From: Paraburkholderia sp. PREW-6R
Lineage (GTDB): Bacteria; Pseudomonadota; Gammaproteobacteria; Burkholderiales; Burkholderiaceae
Assembly: GCF_039621805.1 (NCBI RefSeq)
Contig: NZ_CP155073.1
Location: 2,170,001-2,234,000, forward strand
Length of the DNA stretch: 64,000 nucleotides
Direction of reading: 5' to 3'
Part shown: one piece after another, positions 50,259 through 59,482 of the stretch
How the letters are laid out: each line of letters starts with the position of its first letter
How positions within the stretch are numbered: the first letter of the stretch is position 1
Position numbers and translations under genes: made by a program
The notes under the pieces: generated by a model
Told to the model about the DNA's origin: nothing
Database searches by the model: none
The model's input: only the letters and a program-made list of their open reading frames with translations

Positions 50259-51255
50259 CGCACCATCCTTCGGTTGGTTGAAAATCGGCGTGTGCCGGCG
50301 TGGTCCATACCGGCATCGGCGAGACGGTTTCCGCGGGCCGGCGATTGATCGCCAGGCTCAGCAACTCGGGGCGCGCATAGTGGCCCACTGAATCCATCAT
50401 GCGTTTGCGTTTGGTGATGAGGCTCATGTCGAGATCGGCGATCACCATGCCTTCGCCCTCCCGCAATGGCGCAGCGAGATGCTGCCCTTCCGGCGACACA
50501 ATGGCCGTATTGCAGCCGCCACGCAGCGCCTTCTGCAGATTCGTGTCCGGCGTCACCGAGGCAATCTGCGCGTCGCTCAGCCAACCCGTTGCATTTACCA
50601 CGAAGCAACCCGATTCCAGCGCGTGATGCCGGATGGTCACCTCGATCTGCTCCGCGAAGATCGGCCCGACCAGCGAACCCGGAAACTGGCTGCAGTGAAT
50701 TTCTTCATGCTGCGTCATCAGCGCATAGCGCGCGAGCGGGTTGTAATGCTCCCAGCACGCCAGTGCACCCACCCGCCCGAGCGCCGTGTGCGCGACCTTC
50801 AGGCCGGCCGCATCGCCCTGCCCCCAGATCATCCGTTCATGAAACGTCGGCGTGATCTTGCGGCGCTTGAGCACGATCTGCCCGTCCACGTCGAACACAA
50901 GCTGCGTGTTGTACAGGCTGCCGTAATCGCGCTCGTTCACGCCGAGAACGACCACCATCTGGTGCAATCGCGCCTGCTCGGCGACTGCCTGAGTGACGGG
51001 GCCAGGGACGACCACCGCTTCGTCGTACAGCTTCATGTGATCGGCACCCGAGGCGACCGGCGCTCGCACGAATGAAAAGTACGGGTAATACGGCACGAAC
51101 GTCTCCGGAAAGACGATCAGCTGCACGCCCTCGCGGGCCGCCTTGCCGATCGCTTCGCAGACCTTCTCGAGTGTGCCGCCGCTGCGCTCGAAATCCGGCG
51201 CGATCTGCACGGCCGCGGCGCGCACCACACGCTTGCCGGTCGGTTTGTCGGACAT
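50209..51255 (-). CDS. Nit1-family nitrilase
   Basis: 348 residues from ATG 51253-51255 (a GTG nine bases earlier is closer to GGAGG). Complete nitrilase triad by reading: Glu51 in FPETFVP, Lys133 in [12 protein letters not shown], Cys167 in [14 protein letters not shown]. Nitrilase branch enzymes hydrolyse nitriles or cyanide-derived compounds to acid and ammonia. This is the hallmark of Nit1C clusters, linked genetically to cyanide assimilation in Pseudomonas and others. Gene order, MSMEG_0572-like then nitrilase then radical SAM, GNAT, AIR-synthase-like, is the standard one. Confidence 0.93.
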   Translation of the reverse strand: MSDKPTGKRVVRAAAVQIAPDFERSGGTLEKVCEAIGKAAREGVQLIVFPETFVPYYPYFSFVRAPVASGADHMKLYDEAVVVPGPVTQAVAEQARLHQMVVVLGVNERDYGSLYNTQLVFDVDGQIVLKRRKITPTFHERMIWGQGDAAGLKVAHTALGRVGALACWEHYNPLARYALMTQHEEIHCSQFPGSLVGPIFAEQIEVTIRHHALESGCFVVNATGWLSDAQIASVTPDTNLQKALRGGCNTAIVSPEGQHLAAPLREGEGMVIADLDMSLITKRKRMMDSVGHYARPELLSLAINRRPAETVSPMPVWTTPAHADFQPTEGWCDEPQRDAVGREPAIDD

Positions 51256-51274
51256 AGTGGTCACGCGCCTCCCG

Positions 51275-51757
51275 TCAAACCGTCCACGTGTGGATGATCA
51301 ACGCATTGTCCTTGCGGTGAAGCAACTGGATGTCGAGCACGTCGAGCGGGCTGATCGGACGGATACCCTCGATCAGCGACGCTTCGCCATGCCCATACAA
51401 CGCCTGCAACGCGAAACGGCATGCGTACACCTTGCCGCCTTCTTCCATGAACTTCATCAACTGCTTGTTGAAGTTGAGGTGGCCGGGAAACGCCTCGTCG
51501 CCGAGTGTCGGAAAGCCGCGTTGCAGACCGAGCGTGACGCCCGGCCCATAAAGCAGCACCGACGTGTCGAAGCCCTTGCGCTGCAAACGCGTGGCCTGCA
51601 GCAGATTGACGAAACCAATCGACCCTTCGAACGCAACGGTATGGAATGTGACGAGCGCTTTTTCTCCGGGTTCGGCTTTGACATCCTCGAAGACCTTCTC
51701 TTCGTAGTCGACAAGGTAATCGCCTTTCTGATGCAGCGGTTTGTTGACGGCTGGCAT
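51275..51757 (-). CDS. Nit1C first gene (MSMEG_0572 family nitrogen-starvation response protein)
   Basis: 160 residues from ATG 51755-51757, with GGAGAG upstream. Conserved parts are [55 protein letters not shown] and [25 protein letters not shown], resembling a DsrE-like fold. The homologue Sll0783 of Synechocystis is nitrogen-starvation induced. As leading gene of the Nit1C operon, 19 bases before the nitrilase gene, it likely defines its expression. No catalytic residue is recognisable. Confidence 0.88.
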   Translation of the reverse strand: MPAVNKPLHQKGDYLVDYEEKVFEDVKAEPGEKALVTFHTVAFEGSIGFVNLLQATRLQRKGFDTSVLLYGPGVTLGLQRGFPTLGDEAFPGHLNFNKQLMKFMEEGGKVYACRFALQALYGHGEASLIEGIRPISPLDVLDIQLLHRKDNALIIHTWTV

Positions 51758-52111
51758 GACACTCTCCGATCAGGGTTGCTAAGGAAAAGAAGGCACACGT
51801 CGTTCGCCGTGTGTGCTTCTGTCAATGCAACGGTTGTGCCATTGATGGCCCTGCCGGATGCGATCAATCAGCAATCAATTCCGCCTCGATTCGAACTCCG
51901 ACATCATTTTTTTTGGCGCGAAGGTTGCATGGGAACGGGACGTCACGATGAAACGTATTGCGCGGCCGGCCACCGCACCAGCCGGGTGCGAGCAGAAGCG
52001 TCGGGCGAGTCGGCATGGTGCAGTCATTCACCACGGGCGATCAATCCGGTCATTGATCGCATCGAAATGCGATCAATGTTTTCTACCTCTGTCAAAGACG
52101 TCACTCACGCA
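51758..52111. promoter_or_regulatory. Nit1C/MocR divergent control region with GCGATCAAT elements
   Basis: Holds GCGATCAAT at 51860-51868, 52037-52045 and 52069-52077, and its complement ATTGATCGC at 52052-52060. The second and fourth form an inverted repeat with a 6-base spacer (52037-52060), and the third full-length copy follows nine bases later in direct orientation. MocR proteins such as PdxR and GabR bind multiple repeats in divergent promoters, so these are good candidates. A TTGACA-like hexamer (complement of 51820-51825) lies 63 bases from the MSMEG_0572-like start. The placement fits one regulator controlling both directions. Confidence 0.65.
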
Positions 52112-53503
52112 ATGAGCAGCCCGACACATCACTGGATCAAACGTCTTGCCGACATCCGCAAGCCGGCCTATCTCGCGATTCCCGATCTGATCGAAGAAGA
52201 CCTTGCGACCGGACGGCTGCGTCCGCGTGACCGCTTGCCGGGTTTGCGCGACCTCGCGGAAGAACTTTCGCTGAACTACACGACGGTCGCGCGCGCGTAT
52301 GCGGAAGCGAGAAAGCGTGGCCTGCTCGATTCGCGCGCCGGCAGCGGCACATTCGTGCGCGGCCGTACCGCGACGTTGCCGCTTGCCGGCGGCAGCAGCA
52401 TCGAAATGTCGATGAACACGCCACCGGAGCCGCCCGACTGCGCAGCGCGGCTGCGCGATTCGGCGGCGCGGCTCATGGCCGACAGTGATCCGTATGCGTT
52501 GCTGCGCTATCAGGATTTCGGCGGCTCGCCTGCCGACAAGGAAGCCGGCGCCGAATGGCTGCGCCGCCGGGTTCCGCATTGCGACGCGCAGAACGTGCTG
52601 GTGTGCCCGGGCATTCATAGCGCGCTGGTGGCGCTCGTTTCGCAACTCGCGAGACCGGGCGGCACGATCTGTCTCGACACGCTGGCGTATCCCGGCATCA
52701 AGGCGATTGCCGCGCAACTCGGCGTGCGTTTGCAGGCCCTGCCTCGCGACGACGAAGGGCCGCTCGCCCATGCGTTCGAGGCGCTTTGCAAGACCGACAA
52801 ACCTAGCGCGTTCTACTGCAACCCCACGTTGCAGAATCCGAGCACGCTCACGCTCACGCACAAGCGCCGCGAAGCGCTTGCCGACGTCGCACTGCGCTAT
52901 AGCGTGCCGATCATCGAGGACGATGCGTATGCGATGCTGCCGCACGGCGCGCCCGACCCGCTCGCGAGTTTCGCGCCCGAACTGACCTACTACGTGACGG
53001 GTATGTCGAAGTGTTTCGGCGCGGGGCTGCGTGTCGCGCATCTGCATGCACCCACGCCTCGGCAGGCGCAGAGGCTGGCTGGCGCGTTGCGTGCAACCAC
53101 GGTCATGGCCAGTCCTTACACCGTCACGCTCGCCACGCAATGGATTGCGGACGGCACCGCGCTCGACATGCTCAACGCGATTCGCAACGAGTCGCGCGCG
53201 CGCCAGGCGATCGCCGCGCGCATGCTCCACGCGTGGTCTTACGACACGCATCCGGACAGCTTTCATTTGTGGTTGCCGGTGCCGGTTGCAAGCGGCTGGA
53301 GTGTGTCCGAACTCGCGTTGCAGTTGCGCAATCAAGGCATTGCCGCCGTGGCCGGCGCTGCGTTTTCCACCGACGGCAACCCACCCCATGCGATGCGTGT
53401 TTGCCTTGGCGGCTCGAAGACGCGCGACGAATGTGCCGAAGCGTTGCATGTGATCGCGGAGACGCTCGACCATCCGCATCATCTGCACTCGCCAGTGATG
53501 TAG
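52112..53503 (+). CDS. MocR-type regulator: GntR HTH fused to aminotransferase domain
   Basis: 463 residues from ATG 52112; ATGs at 52067 and 52076 are alternatives. GntR winged HTH at about residues 10-75 (IEEDLATGRLRPRDRLPGLRDLAEELSLNYTTVARAYAEARKRGLLDSRAGSGTFV). The fold-type I aminotransferase domain follows, with FYCNPTLQNPSTLTLT, VPIIEDDAYAMLP and the PLP-lysine motif VTGMSKCFGAGLRVAH. Such regulators bind PLP and sense an amine or PLP-linked metabolite. Divergent from the Nit1C operon, where Pseudomonas has a sigma-54 regulator, so it is the probable controller. Confidence 0.88.
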   Translation: MSSPTHHWIKRLADIRKPAYLAIPDLIEEDLATGRLRPRDRLPGLRDLAEELSLNYTTVARAYAEARKRGLLDSRAGSGTFVRGRTATLPLAGGSSIEMSMNTPPEPPDCAARLRDSAARLMADSDPYALLRYQDFGGSPADKEAGAEWLRRRVPHCDAQNVLVCPGIHSALVALVSQLARPGGTICLDTLAYPGIKAIAAQLGVRLQALPRDDEGPLAHAFEALCKTDKPSAFYCNPTLQNPSTLTLTHKRREALADVALRYSVPIIEDDAYAMLPHGAPDPLASFAPELTYYVTGMSKCFGAGLRVAHLHAPTPRQAQRLAGALRATTVMASPYTVTLATQWIADGTALDMLNAIRNESRARQAIAARMLHAWSYDTHPDSFHLWLPVPVASGWSVSELALQLRNQGIAAVAGAAFSTDGNPPHAMRVCLGGSKTRDECAEALHVIAETLDHPHHLHSPVM

Positions 53504-53821
53504 CGCGTCACGCCAGTCGTTGCGCGCCGCCGTTAACTTCACATGAATACAGCGAAAAAATAATTCAGTTGCGTCGCGTGCCGCCCCACGCGCGATTGCG
53601 TCGCACATGGAGTGAGTTGAAAGCTTCGACCGCTCAAGTCGACGCCGCGCGCGCCGTATACAGCTAGTGGGGCGACGGCCTCTCCGGTTACGGCCGGCTG
53701 CTCGCTGTTCGCGCCAGCCATCCCGTCCCGACATGCCTCACTCCCCCGCAAGCTCGACAGCGTCGGTCGACTATGCGGCGGTACACACCAGGCTGGACTC
53801 AATGACCTTAAAGGAATCGTT
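53504..53821. other. Intergenic region before the chemoreceptor gene
   Basis: No gene seen; short open frames only. The end contains AAGGAATC just before the chemoreceptor's GTG start. It should carry the chemoreceptor promoter; I did not identify a motif. Confidence 0.5.
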
Positions 53822-55396
53822 GTGAAGTTTTATCGAAATCTGAAGATTGCGGTCAAGTTGGCGCTGCTCGGCGCCGTGCTCCTTGCGGCAACGATGATCG
53901 TGGGTCTCGAAGGTTGGCACGCGTTGTCGAGGACGCACGCATTGCAGATCGAGTCGGCGCGCACGTTGAGTCAGTATGCTCAGGCTGCCGACACCGCGCG
54001 GGTCGCTCAGGTCGAATTCAAGAAGCAGGTTCAGGAATGGAAGGACCTGTTATTGCGCGGCGCGGATCAGGCCGCCTTCACGAAATACCGCGACGCGTTC
54101 AACAAGGAAAGCGGGACGACGCATGCCGCGCTGCTGCAACTGAAGGACCAGTTCACCGCACTCGGCGTGAATACGGACGGCGTGGACAGCGCGCTTGCGA
54201 CACACAGTTCGTTGCAGAACAGCTACCTTGAGGCGCTCAAGCATTACGACGCGGCTGATCCCAATAGCGCGCACGTGGTGGATGGTCTCGTCAAAGGCAT
54301 CGACCGCGCGCCCACCGCTGCGATCGACGACATCGTCGCCGCCGTCATGCGTCAGGCGCATGATTCCAACGTGCGCACCACGGCGTCCGCTGAAAGCGCG
54401 TACACGCTTGCCACGGTGCTGCTGCTGTCGGTCGTGATTGCGTCGCTCGGCGTGGGCGCGTTCGCAGTCTGGTTCCTGAGCCACGCCATTACCGCTCCGG
54501 TGAAGCAGGCCGTGGGCGTCGCACAAGCCGTCGCGGCGGGCGACCTGCGCGCCGACGTTATGGTGCAAAGCGAGGATGAAACCGGACAGTTGCTGATCGC
54601 GCTCAATGAGATGAATCAGCGCTTGCGTCATATCGTCAGCGAGATTCGCGAAGGAGCGAACACGATTTCGTCGGCCACGCAGGAAATCGCGGCGGGCAAC
54701 CTGGACCTGTCGGCACGCACCGAAGAACAGGCGGCGTCGCTCGAAGAAACGGCCGCGTCGATGCAGCATTTCACCGACTCCGTTCAACGCAACGCAAGCA
54801 ACGCGCGCGAAGCCACCGCGCTCGCGCAAACCGCCGCACAAGCCGCACGCGAAGGCGGCATCGTGATGACCGACGCGGTGCGCACGATGGGTCAGATCGA
54901 TGCGGCATCCAAACGTATCGTGGATATCATCGCGGTCGTGGAAGCCATTTCGGCGCAAACGAATATTCTCGCGCTGAACGCGGCCGTCGAGGCGGCGCGC
55001 GCCGGCACGCAAGGTCGCGGCTTTGCGGTAGTCGCGAGCGAGGTGCGCAGTCTCGCGCAACGTTCCGCCGACGCCGCCCGCGAAATCAAGACGCTGATTC
55101 GCGAGTCGGTCGCAACGATCGACGCCGGCACGCAACTGATCAACCGGGCGAACCTGACCATGAACGGTGTGGTGGAAAGTGCGGGCAGCGTGACGCGCAT
55201 CATCGAGTCGATCGCGACGGCGAGCGTCGATCAGGCGCAAGGCATTGCGGAAGTCAACGACGCGGTCACGCAGATGGATCAGGTCACGCAAAGCAACGCG
55301 GCGCTGGTCGAGCAGGCAGCAGCAGCGGCAGACGCCGTGCAGAACAAGGCATCCGGCCTCGTGCGCAGCGTCAGTTTCTTCAGGCTGGCGGCCTGA
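53822..55396 (+). CDS. Methyl-accepting chemotaxis protein
   Basis: 524 residues, GTG start with AAGGAATC 4-5 bases upstream. Topology: helix 1 about residues 7-29 ([23 protein letters not shown]), a periplasmic four-helix-bundle sensor of about 160 residues, helix 2 about 196-222 ([27 protein letters not shown]), HAMP, then the kinase-control region with the hairpin tip [50 protein letters not shown]. It lacks a C-terminal NWETF-type tether. Ligand not predictable. Monocistronic. Confidence 0.94.
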   Translation: MKFYRNLKIAVKLALLGAVLLAATMIVGLEGWHALSRTHALQIESARTLSQYAQAADTARVAQVEFKKQVQEWKDLLLRGADQAAFTKYRDAFNKESGTTHAALLQLKDQFTALGVNTDGVDSALATHSSLQNSYLEALKHYDAADPNSAHVVDGLVKGIDRAPTAAIDDIVAAVMRQAHDSNVRTTASAESAYTLATVLLLSVVIASLGVGAFAVWFLSHAITAPVKQAVGVAQAVAAGDLRADVMVQSEDETGQLLIALNEMNQRLRHIVSEIREGANTISSATQEIAAGNLDLSARTEEQAASLEETAASMQHFTDSVQRNASNAREATALAQTAAQAAREGGIVMTDAVRTMGQIDAASKRIVDIIAVVEAISAQTNILALNAAVEAARAGTQGRGFAVVASEVRSLAQRSADAAREIKTLIRESVATIDAGTQLINRANLTMNGVVESAGSVTRIIESIATASVDQAQGIAEVNDAVTQMDQVTQSNAALVEQAAAAADAVQNKASGLVRSVSFFRLAA

Positions 55397-55644
55397 GGAG
55401 TGCGTCACGCGGCAGTACGTGGCGTGCCGTAGTGCACATCGGCACGGTGCGGCGCACGCCGAATGGCATTCGGCAGAACCCGGGCGGTGCGCACTCGCCG
55501 CGCGGCCATGTCGAAGCTCATTCGTATTTACGCGGAACGCGTGCACACGGCGGGTTTCTTCCATACCATTCGGGGTTAGATCTTCTCTCTGAGTCCGCGC
55601 CGATGCGATCCCCTCCATCGGCCTTGCGTGGAGCGTGGTACCCG

Positions 55645-56055
55645 ATGGAATTCGATACGAAAGTGGCGATTATCGTGCTGGACGATCTCGCCGTCTGGCA
55701 AAAGCTGAACGTAACCGCGTTTCTCGCCACCGGCATTGCGGGTGCCGCACCCGAAGCAATGGGCGAGCCTTATGAAGACGCGGCAGGCCGCCGCCACGCG
55801 CGTTTGCTCGGTCAGCCAATGATGGTGTATCAGGCGGACAGCGCCGGCCTGCTGCGTGCGTTCCGTCAGGGCATTGAACGCGAACTGACGCGCGCCGTCT
55901 ATGTGCGCGCGATGTTCTCCACCGGCCATGATGCCGCGAATCGCGAGGTGTTCCGCGCGGAGGCCGCCGATACGCCAGACCTCGTCGGCCTCGCCGTGCG
56001 CGGTCCGAAAAAGGCTGTCGACAAAGCGGTGAAAGGTCTTTCGTTGCACGGCTGA
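55645..56055 (+). CDS. DUF2000-domain protein
   Basis: 136 residues from ATG 55645; the open frame reaches back to 55432 with unlikely sequence, and GGAG lies about 10 bases upstream. The domain starts MEFDTKVAIIVLDDLAVWQKLNVTAFLATGIAGAAPE, the DUF2000 signature. A compact cytoplasmic protein of unknown function, commonly next to Lrp/AsnC regulators, as here (convergent, 18 bases apart). Confidence 0.85.
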   Translation: MEFDTKVAIIVLDDLAVWQKLNVTAFLATGIAGAAPEAMGEPYEDAAGRRHARLLGQPMMVYQADSAGLLRAFRQGIERELTRAVYVRAMFSTGHDAANREVFRAEAADTPDLVGLAVRGPKKAVDKAVKGLSLHG

Positions 56056-56073
56056 CGCGCGCGTGCATCACAC

Positions 56074-56607
56074 TCAGGCGTCGGGACTCGGGCCGCGCTC
56101 CAGGTACGTGGTCAACGCGATATAGCTGCGTGTACCGGTGAATCCCTCAATTGCATGAATGCGGCCGAGCAGTTGCTCGAGTGACTGCGTGTCGCGTGTG
56201 CGGACTTTGAGGAGCATTGCGCTTTCGCCCGTCACCGTGTGGATTTCCTCGACATCGGATAACTCCTCGAGCGCGAGCAACTGCCGCGTCACGGCCCAAC
56301 TCGTCGTGTCCACGTGCACGAACGCGAGCAAAGGCCGGTTCAGTTTCGCCGCGTCGAGCGCGGCAACCGTGCCTTTGATTACGCCGTCTTTCTTCAGGCG
56401 ACGCGCGCGTTCATGCACGGCAGGTGCGGACAGGAACAACAACTTGCCAAGTTCCGCGTAGGTGCGCGTCGCGTCCTCGGCGAGGAGTGCGAGCAGTTTG
56501 CGGTCGGTGTCGTCGAGCGTGGCGGGCGCTGAGCGCGCGCGTGGCGTTTTCGGCGCGCCGCTTGCGCCGGCTGACTGACGCGGCGCGGTTCTGTCACTTG
56601 CGGTCAT
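56074..56607 (-). CDS. Lrp/AsnC-family regulator
   Basis: 177 residues from ATG 56605-56607. After a 30-residue Ala/Pro-rich start comes the HTH (LDDTDRKLLALLAEDATRTYAELGKLLFLSAPAVHERARRLKKDGVIKGTVAALD) and the RAM domain (LLAFVHVDTTSWAVTRQLLALEELSDVEEIHTVTGESAMLLKVRT). These bind amino acids or similar ligands. It starts two bases after the acyl-CoA ligase stop on the same strand, so it may be co-transcribed with it, but DUF2000 convergent to it is the commoner partner. Target genes unknown. Confidence 0.9.
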   Translation of the reverse strand: MTASDRTAPRQSAGASGAPKTPRARSAPATLDDTDRKLLALLAEDATRTYAELGKLLFLSAPAVHERARRLKKDGVIKGTVAALDAAKLNRPLLAFVHVDTTSWAVTRQLLALEELSDVEEIHTVTGESAMLLKVRTRDTQSLEQLLGRIHAIEGFTGTRSYIALTTYLERGPSPDA

Positions 56608-56609
56608 CT

Positions 56610-58274
56610 TCAGGACAACGGGGTTGGCGCGCCGCCAGCTTGCCGGACGAGTCCGGCGCGCAGCGCCTGGCGAATGACCTTGCCGGTTGCCGTCATCGGC
56701 AGGCTATCGACAAAGCGGATTTCGCGCGGATATTCATGCGCGGCGAGCCGTGTCTTGACGTGCTGCTGGATCTCGCGCACCAGCGCTTCATCGCCGGTAT
56801 AACCCGCGTTGAGCACCACGAACGCCATCACGATTTCCGTGCGTTCGCGGTCCGGTGCGCCGATCACCGCCGCCATCGCGACTGCCGGATGACGCAGCAA
56901 GGAATCCTCAATCGACGCCGGTCCGATGCGATACCCCGCGCTCGTGATCACGTCGTCACCACGGCCTACGAAGCGGATAAAGCCGTCCGCGTCACGCGTG
57001 CCGAGGTCGCCCGTGACGAGATACTTGCCGCGATATTTCTCACGCGTGGCGGGCTCGTTTTGCCAGTAGCCGAGAAACATGACCGGGTCGGGCGCCGCCA
57101 CGGCGATATCACCGATCGCGCCTTGCGGCAACTCGTTGCCCTGGGCGTCGATGATCGCGACTTGATGACCCGGCACCGCGCGGCCAATCGCACCGAAGCA
57201 CGGCTCGAAGAGCGCCGCGCACGAGGACACCACGACGTTGCATTCGGTTTGCCCGTAAAACTCGTTGATCGTGACGCCCAGCGCGTCACGTCCCCACGCG
57301 ATCAGTTCCTCGCCGAGCGATTCGCCGCCGCTTGCCACCGATCGCAGCGCGAGACTCCACTGTTGCGGACGTTCAACGCCGCGCATCATCTTGAGCGCCG
57401 TGGGCGGCAAGAAAGTGTGGGAGACCGCGTGACGCGCCATCAGATCGAACGCGGCCTGGCCGTCGAATTTCGCAAAGCGTCGCGCAAGCACCGCAACGCC
57501 GTGATGCCACGACGGCAGCAGGACGTCGAACAGGCCGCCGATCCAGGCCCAGTCGGCCGGCGTCCACATCAGCGTGGCATGAGCGGGAAAGCCCTGTTGC
57601 GACATCTCCACGCCAGGCAGATGCCCAGGCAGCACGCGATGCCCGTGCAACGCACCCTTGGGTTTGCCCGTGGTGCCGGACGTGTAGATGATGACCGCGG
57701 GGTCGTCGGCGCCGGTGTCCGCCGCGGTGAATCCGGCAGGAGCGTGATTCAACGCGTGCCAGAAAGAAGTGACAGGCGCCTCCGGGTCAGCGTCGTTGTG
57801 GGTGGCGTCCACGTTGAACACGCTGCGCAGCGCTGGCAGTGAGCCGCGTATTTGGTCCAGCTTGCGCACGCCCGCGTTGTCGGTGATCAATGCCACCGCG
57901 CCGCTGTCGGCGAGACGATGTTCGATCGCGTCGACGCCAAACAGCGCGAAGAGCGGCACCGCGATCATGCCGGCCTTGTACGCGGCAAGATGCGCGACCG
58001 CCGTTTCGATGGACTGCGACAGAAAGATGCCGATGCGGTCGCCGCGTTGCGCGCCCGACTGCAGCAGCGCGTTCGCGAAACGGTCGGACAACTCCTTCAA
58101 CGTATCGAACGTGTAGCGCGTCGCGTTGCCGTCGGCGTCTTCGTAGATCAATGCGAGCCGGCCCGAACCATCGGCCCATTTGTCGCACACGTCCACGCCA
58201 ATGTTGTAGCGCGCGGGAATCTGCCACGCGAAGTTGGTCGTCAACGAATCGTAGGTCTGGCCGTCCAGGTTCAT
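56610..58274 (-). CDS. Acyl-CoA synthetase (AMP-forming)
   Basis: 554 residues from ATG 58272-58274. ANL-family motifs: VIIYTSGTTGKPKGALHGH (A3), EFYGQTECNVVVS (A5), LVTGDLGTRDADGFIRFVGRGDDVITSAGYRIGP (A7/A8) and the C-terminal MTATGKVIRQALR Lys. The N-terminus (NLDGQTYDSLTTNFAWQIPARYNI) is like acetyl-CoA synthetase-type medium-chain ligases. Acid specificity unknown. It follows the SDR gene (56 bases) and precedes the Lrp gene (2 bases) in a leftward operon. Confidence 0.9.
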   Translation of the reverse strand: MNLDGQTYDSLTTNFAWQIPARYNIGVDVCDKWADGSGRLALIYEDADGNATRYTFDTLKELSDRFANALLQSGAQRGDRIGIFLSQSIETAVAHLAAYKAGMIAVPLFALFGVDAIEHRLADSGAVALITDNAGVRKLDQIRGSLPALRSVFNVDATHNDADPEAPVTSFWHALNHAPAGFTAADTGADDPAVIIYTSGTTGKPKGALHGHRVLPGHLPGVEMSQQGFPAHATLMWTPADWAWIGGLFDVLLPSWHHGVAVLARRFAKFDGQAAFDLMARHAVSHTFLPPTALKMMRGVERPQQWSLALRSVASGGESLGEELIAWGRDALGVTINEFYGQTECNVVVSSCAALFEPCFGAIGRAVPGHQVAIIDAQGNELPQGAIGDIAVAAPDPVMFLGYWQNEPATREKYRGKYLVTGDLGTRDADGFIRFVGRGDDVITSAGYRIGPASIEDSLLRHPAVAMAAVIGAPDRERTEIVMAFVVLNAGYTGDEALVREIQQHVKTRLAAHEYPREIRFVDSLPMTATGKVIRQALRAGLVRQAGGAPTPLS

Positions 58275-58330
58275 TGTGTCTCCTTCATGCGTGCGTTTGT
58301 CCGCTCTCGCGCCTGGTGTGTGATGCGCGT

Positions 58331-59290
58331 TCAAGGCGCTGCGTCGTCCTGCAAACCCGCGGGCGCCTGGTAGCGCGGAAAGCCGTTGTATTGAATCGTA
58401 CGCTCGGCGGGCGGTAATGGCCATGAATGGCGCGCGTTCGGCACGCCGCCGTCCACGCGTATCACCGTGCCGTTGATGAACGCGGATGCCTCGGACAACA
58501 GGAACACCGCCGCGCTCGCCAGTTCCGATTCGGTGCCGAAGCGTTGCAACGGCACTTTCTGTTTCAGCGATCGCAGCAGTGCCCGGTATGCTTCGTCGTA
58601 ACTGTCCATTCCGGCCGACGCGATCCAGCCCGGCGCCACCGCGTTGACCCTGACGCCGGCGTGGCCCCACTCGCACGCTGCCGTTTCCGTGAGGTTCCAC
58701 ACGCCGCCGCGCGCCGCGCCGGAATGTCCCATGCCAGGCATGCCGCCCCAGATGTCGGCGAGCATGTTGACGATCGCGCCGCCGTGGCTTTGCATCCATT
58801 GCGTATAACACTCGCGCGACATCAGAAACGTGCCGTGCAGGTTGTTGCGTACCACCGCGTCCCAGCCATTGAGCGAAATCTTTTCGAGCTTTGCGGGAAA
58901 CTGGCCGCCCGCGCAATTGAAAAGCCCGTCGATCCGGCCCAGTTCAGCAACGATTCTGCCGACAGTGTCACGAACCTGCTGCTCGTTGCGGATATCGCAC
59001 GGATAAACGCGATGCCCGCCTGACGGCTCGCCGTGGTCTTGCGCGAGCTCCGCGCGCACGGTGTTCAGTTTCTCTTCGCTGCGGCCGATCAATGCGATCC
59101 GTGCGCCTAGCGAGGCCAGTTCGTGAGCCGTGCAGCGGCCTAATCCACTGCCCGCACCGGTGACGACGATCACCTTCTCCGCGAAGAGCCCCTCACGGAA
59201 AACCGAGCGATACCCGGTCGCGTGTTGCGACATGGGCTGCTTACCCTGGTGCTCATTGTGCTGCTTGTCGTGCGGGGACGCAGTAGGCAT
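58331..59290 (-). CDS. SDR oxidoreductase, 2,4-dienoyl-CoA reductase-like
   Basis: 319 residues; ATG 59288-59290 has GGAGGAG at good spacing, better than the in-frame ATG at 59233. Rossmann motif VIVVTGAGSGLGRCTAHELASLGARIALIGRSEEKL, NxxG-type NCAGG and NMLADIWGGMPGMGHSGAARGGV. Where classic SDRs have YxxxK this protein reads HSGAAR, as in peroxisomal DECR2-type dienoyl-CoA reductases. C-terminal tail WPLPPAERTIQYNGFPRYQAPAG is family-typical. It heads the operon with the acyl-CoA ligase and likely acts on enoyl- or dienoyl-CoA. Confidence 0.85.
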   Translation of the reverse strand: MPTASPHDKQHNEHQGKQPMSQHATGYRSVFREGLFAEKVIVVTGAGSGLGRCTAHELASLGARIALIGRSEEKLNTVRAELAQDHGEPSGGHRVYPCDIRNEQQVRDTVGRIVAELGRIDGLFNCAGGQFPAKLEKISLNGWDAVVRNNLHGTFLMSRECYTQWMQSHGGAIVNMLADIWGGMPGMGHSGAARGGVWNLTETAACEWGHAGVRVNAVAPGWIASAGMDSYDEAYRALLRSLKQKVPLQRFGTESELASAAVFLLSEASAFINGTVIRVDGGVPNARHSWPLPPAERTIQYNGFPRYQAPAGLQDDAAP

Positions 59291-59325
59291 GCGGCGGTCT
59301 CCTCCATTAACTGCGTTGCGGTTTT

Positions 59326-59435
59326 TTGAGTGTAGCTCAAGTTATGCGTTGGCGTCGCGCTGCAAACATTTATTTTTTTACGCAGGCGCCGTGTTTTTCA
59401 TCCTTACATCGCCTGCTCACTTGAGCTAGACTCAA
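59326..59435. promoter_or_regulatory. Two TTGAG-N5-CTCAA operators in the SDR/TetR divergent promoter
   Basis: TTGAG-TGTAG-CTCAA at 59326-59340 and TTGAG-CTAGA-CTCAA at 59421-59435, the latter followed by another CTCAA. Both are perfect 5+5 inverted repeats with a 5-base centre, 95 bases apart (about nine helical turns). One is 36 bases before the SDR start, the other 48 bases before the tetR start. They are likely sites for the divergent TetR protein. Confidence 0.75.
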
Positions 59436-59482
59436 CTCAATTACACCCTTTAGTTCAATGCCTGATTCGGCCCATTGTCGCC

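Noticed and set aside
52073..53734. Minus-strand 553-codon frame opposite the MocR gene
   Set aside because: Reverse-frame artefact; the plus-strand protein has a complete HTH and PLP domain.
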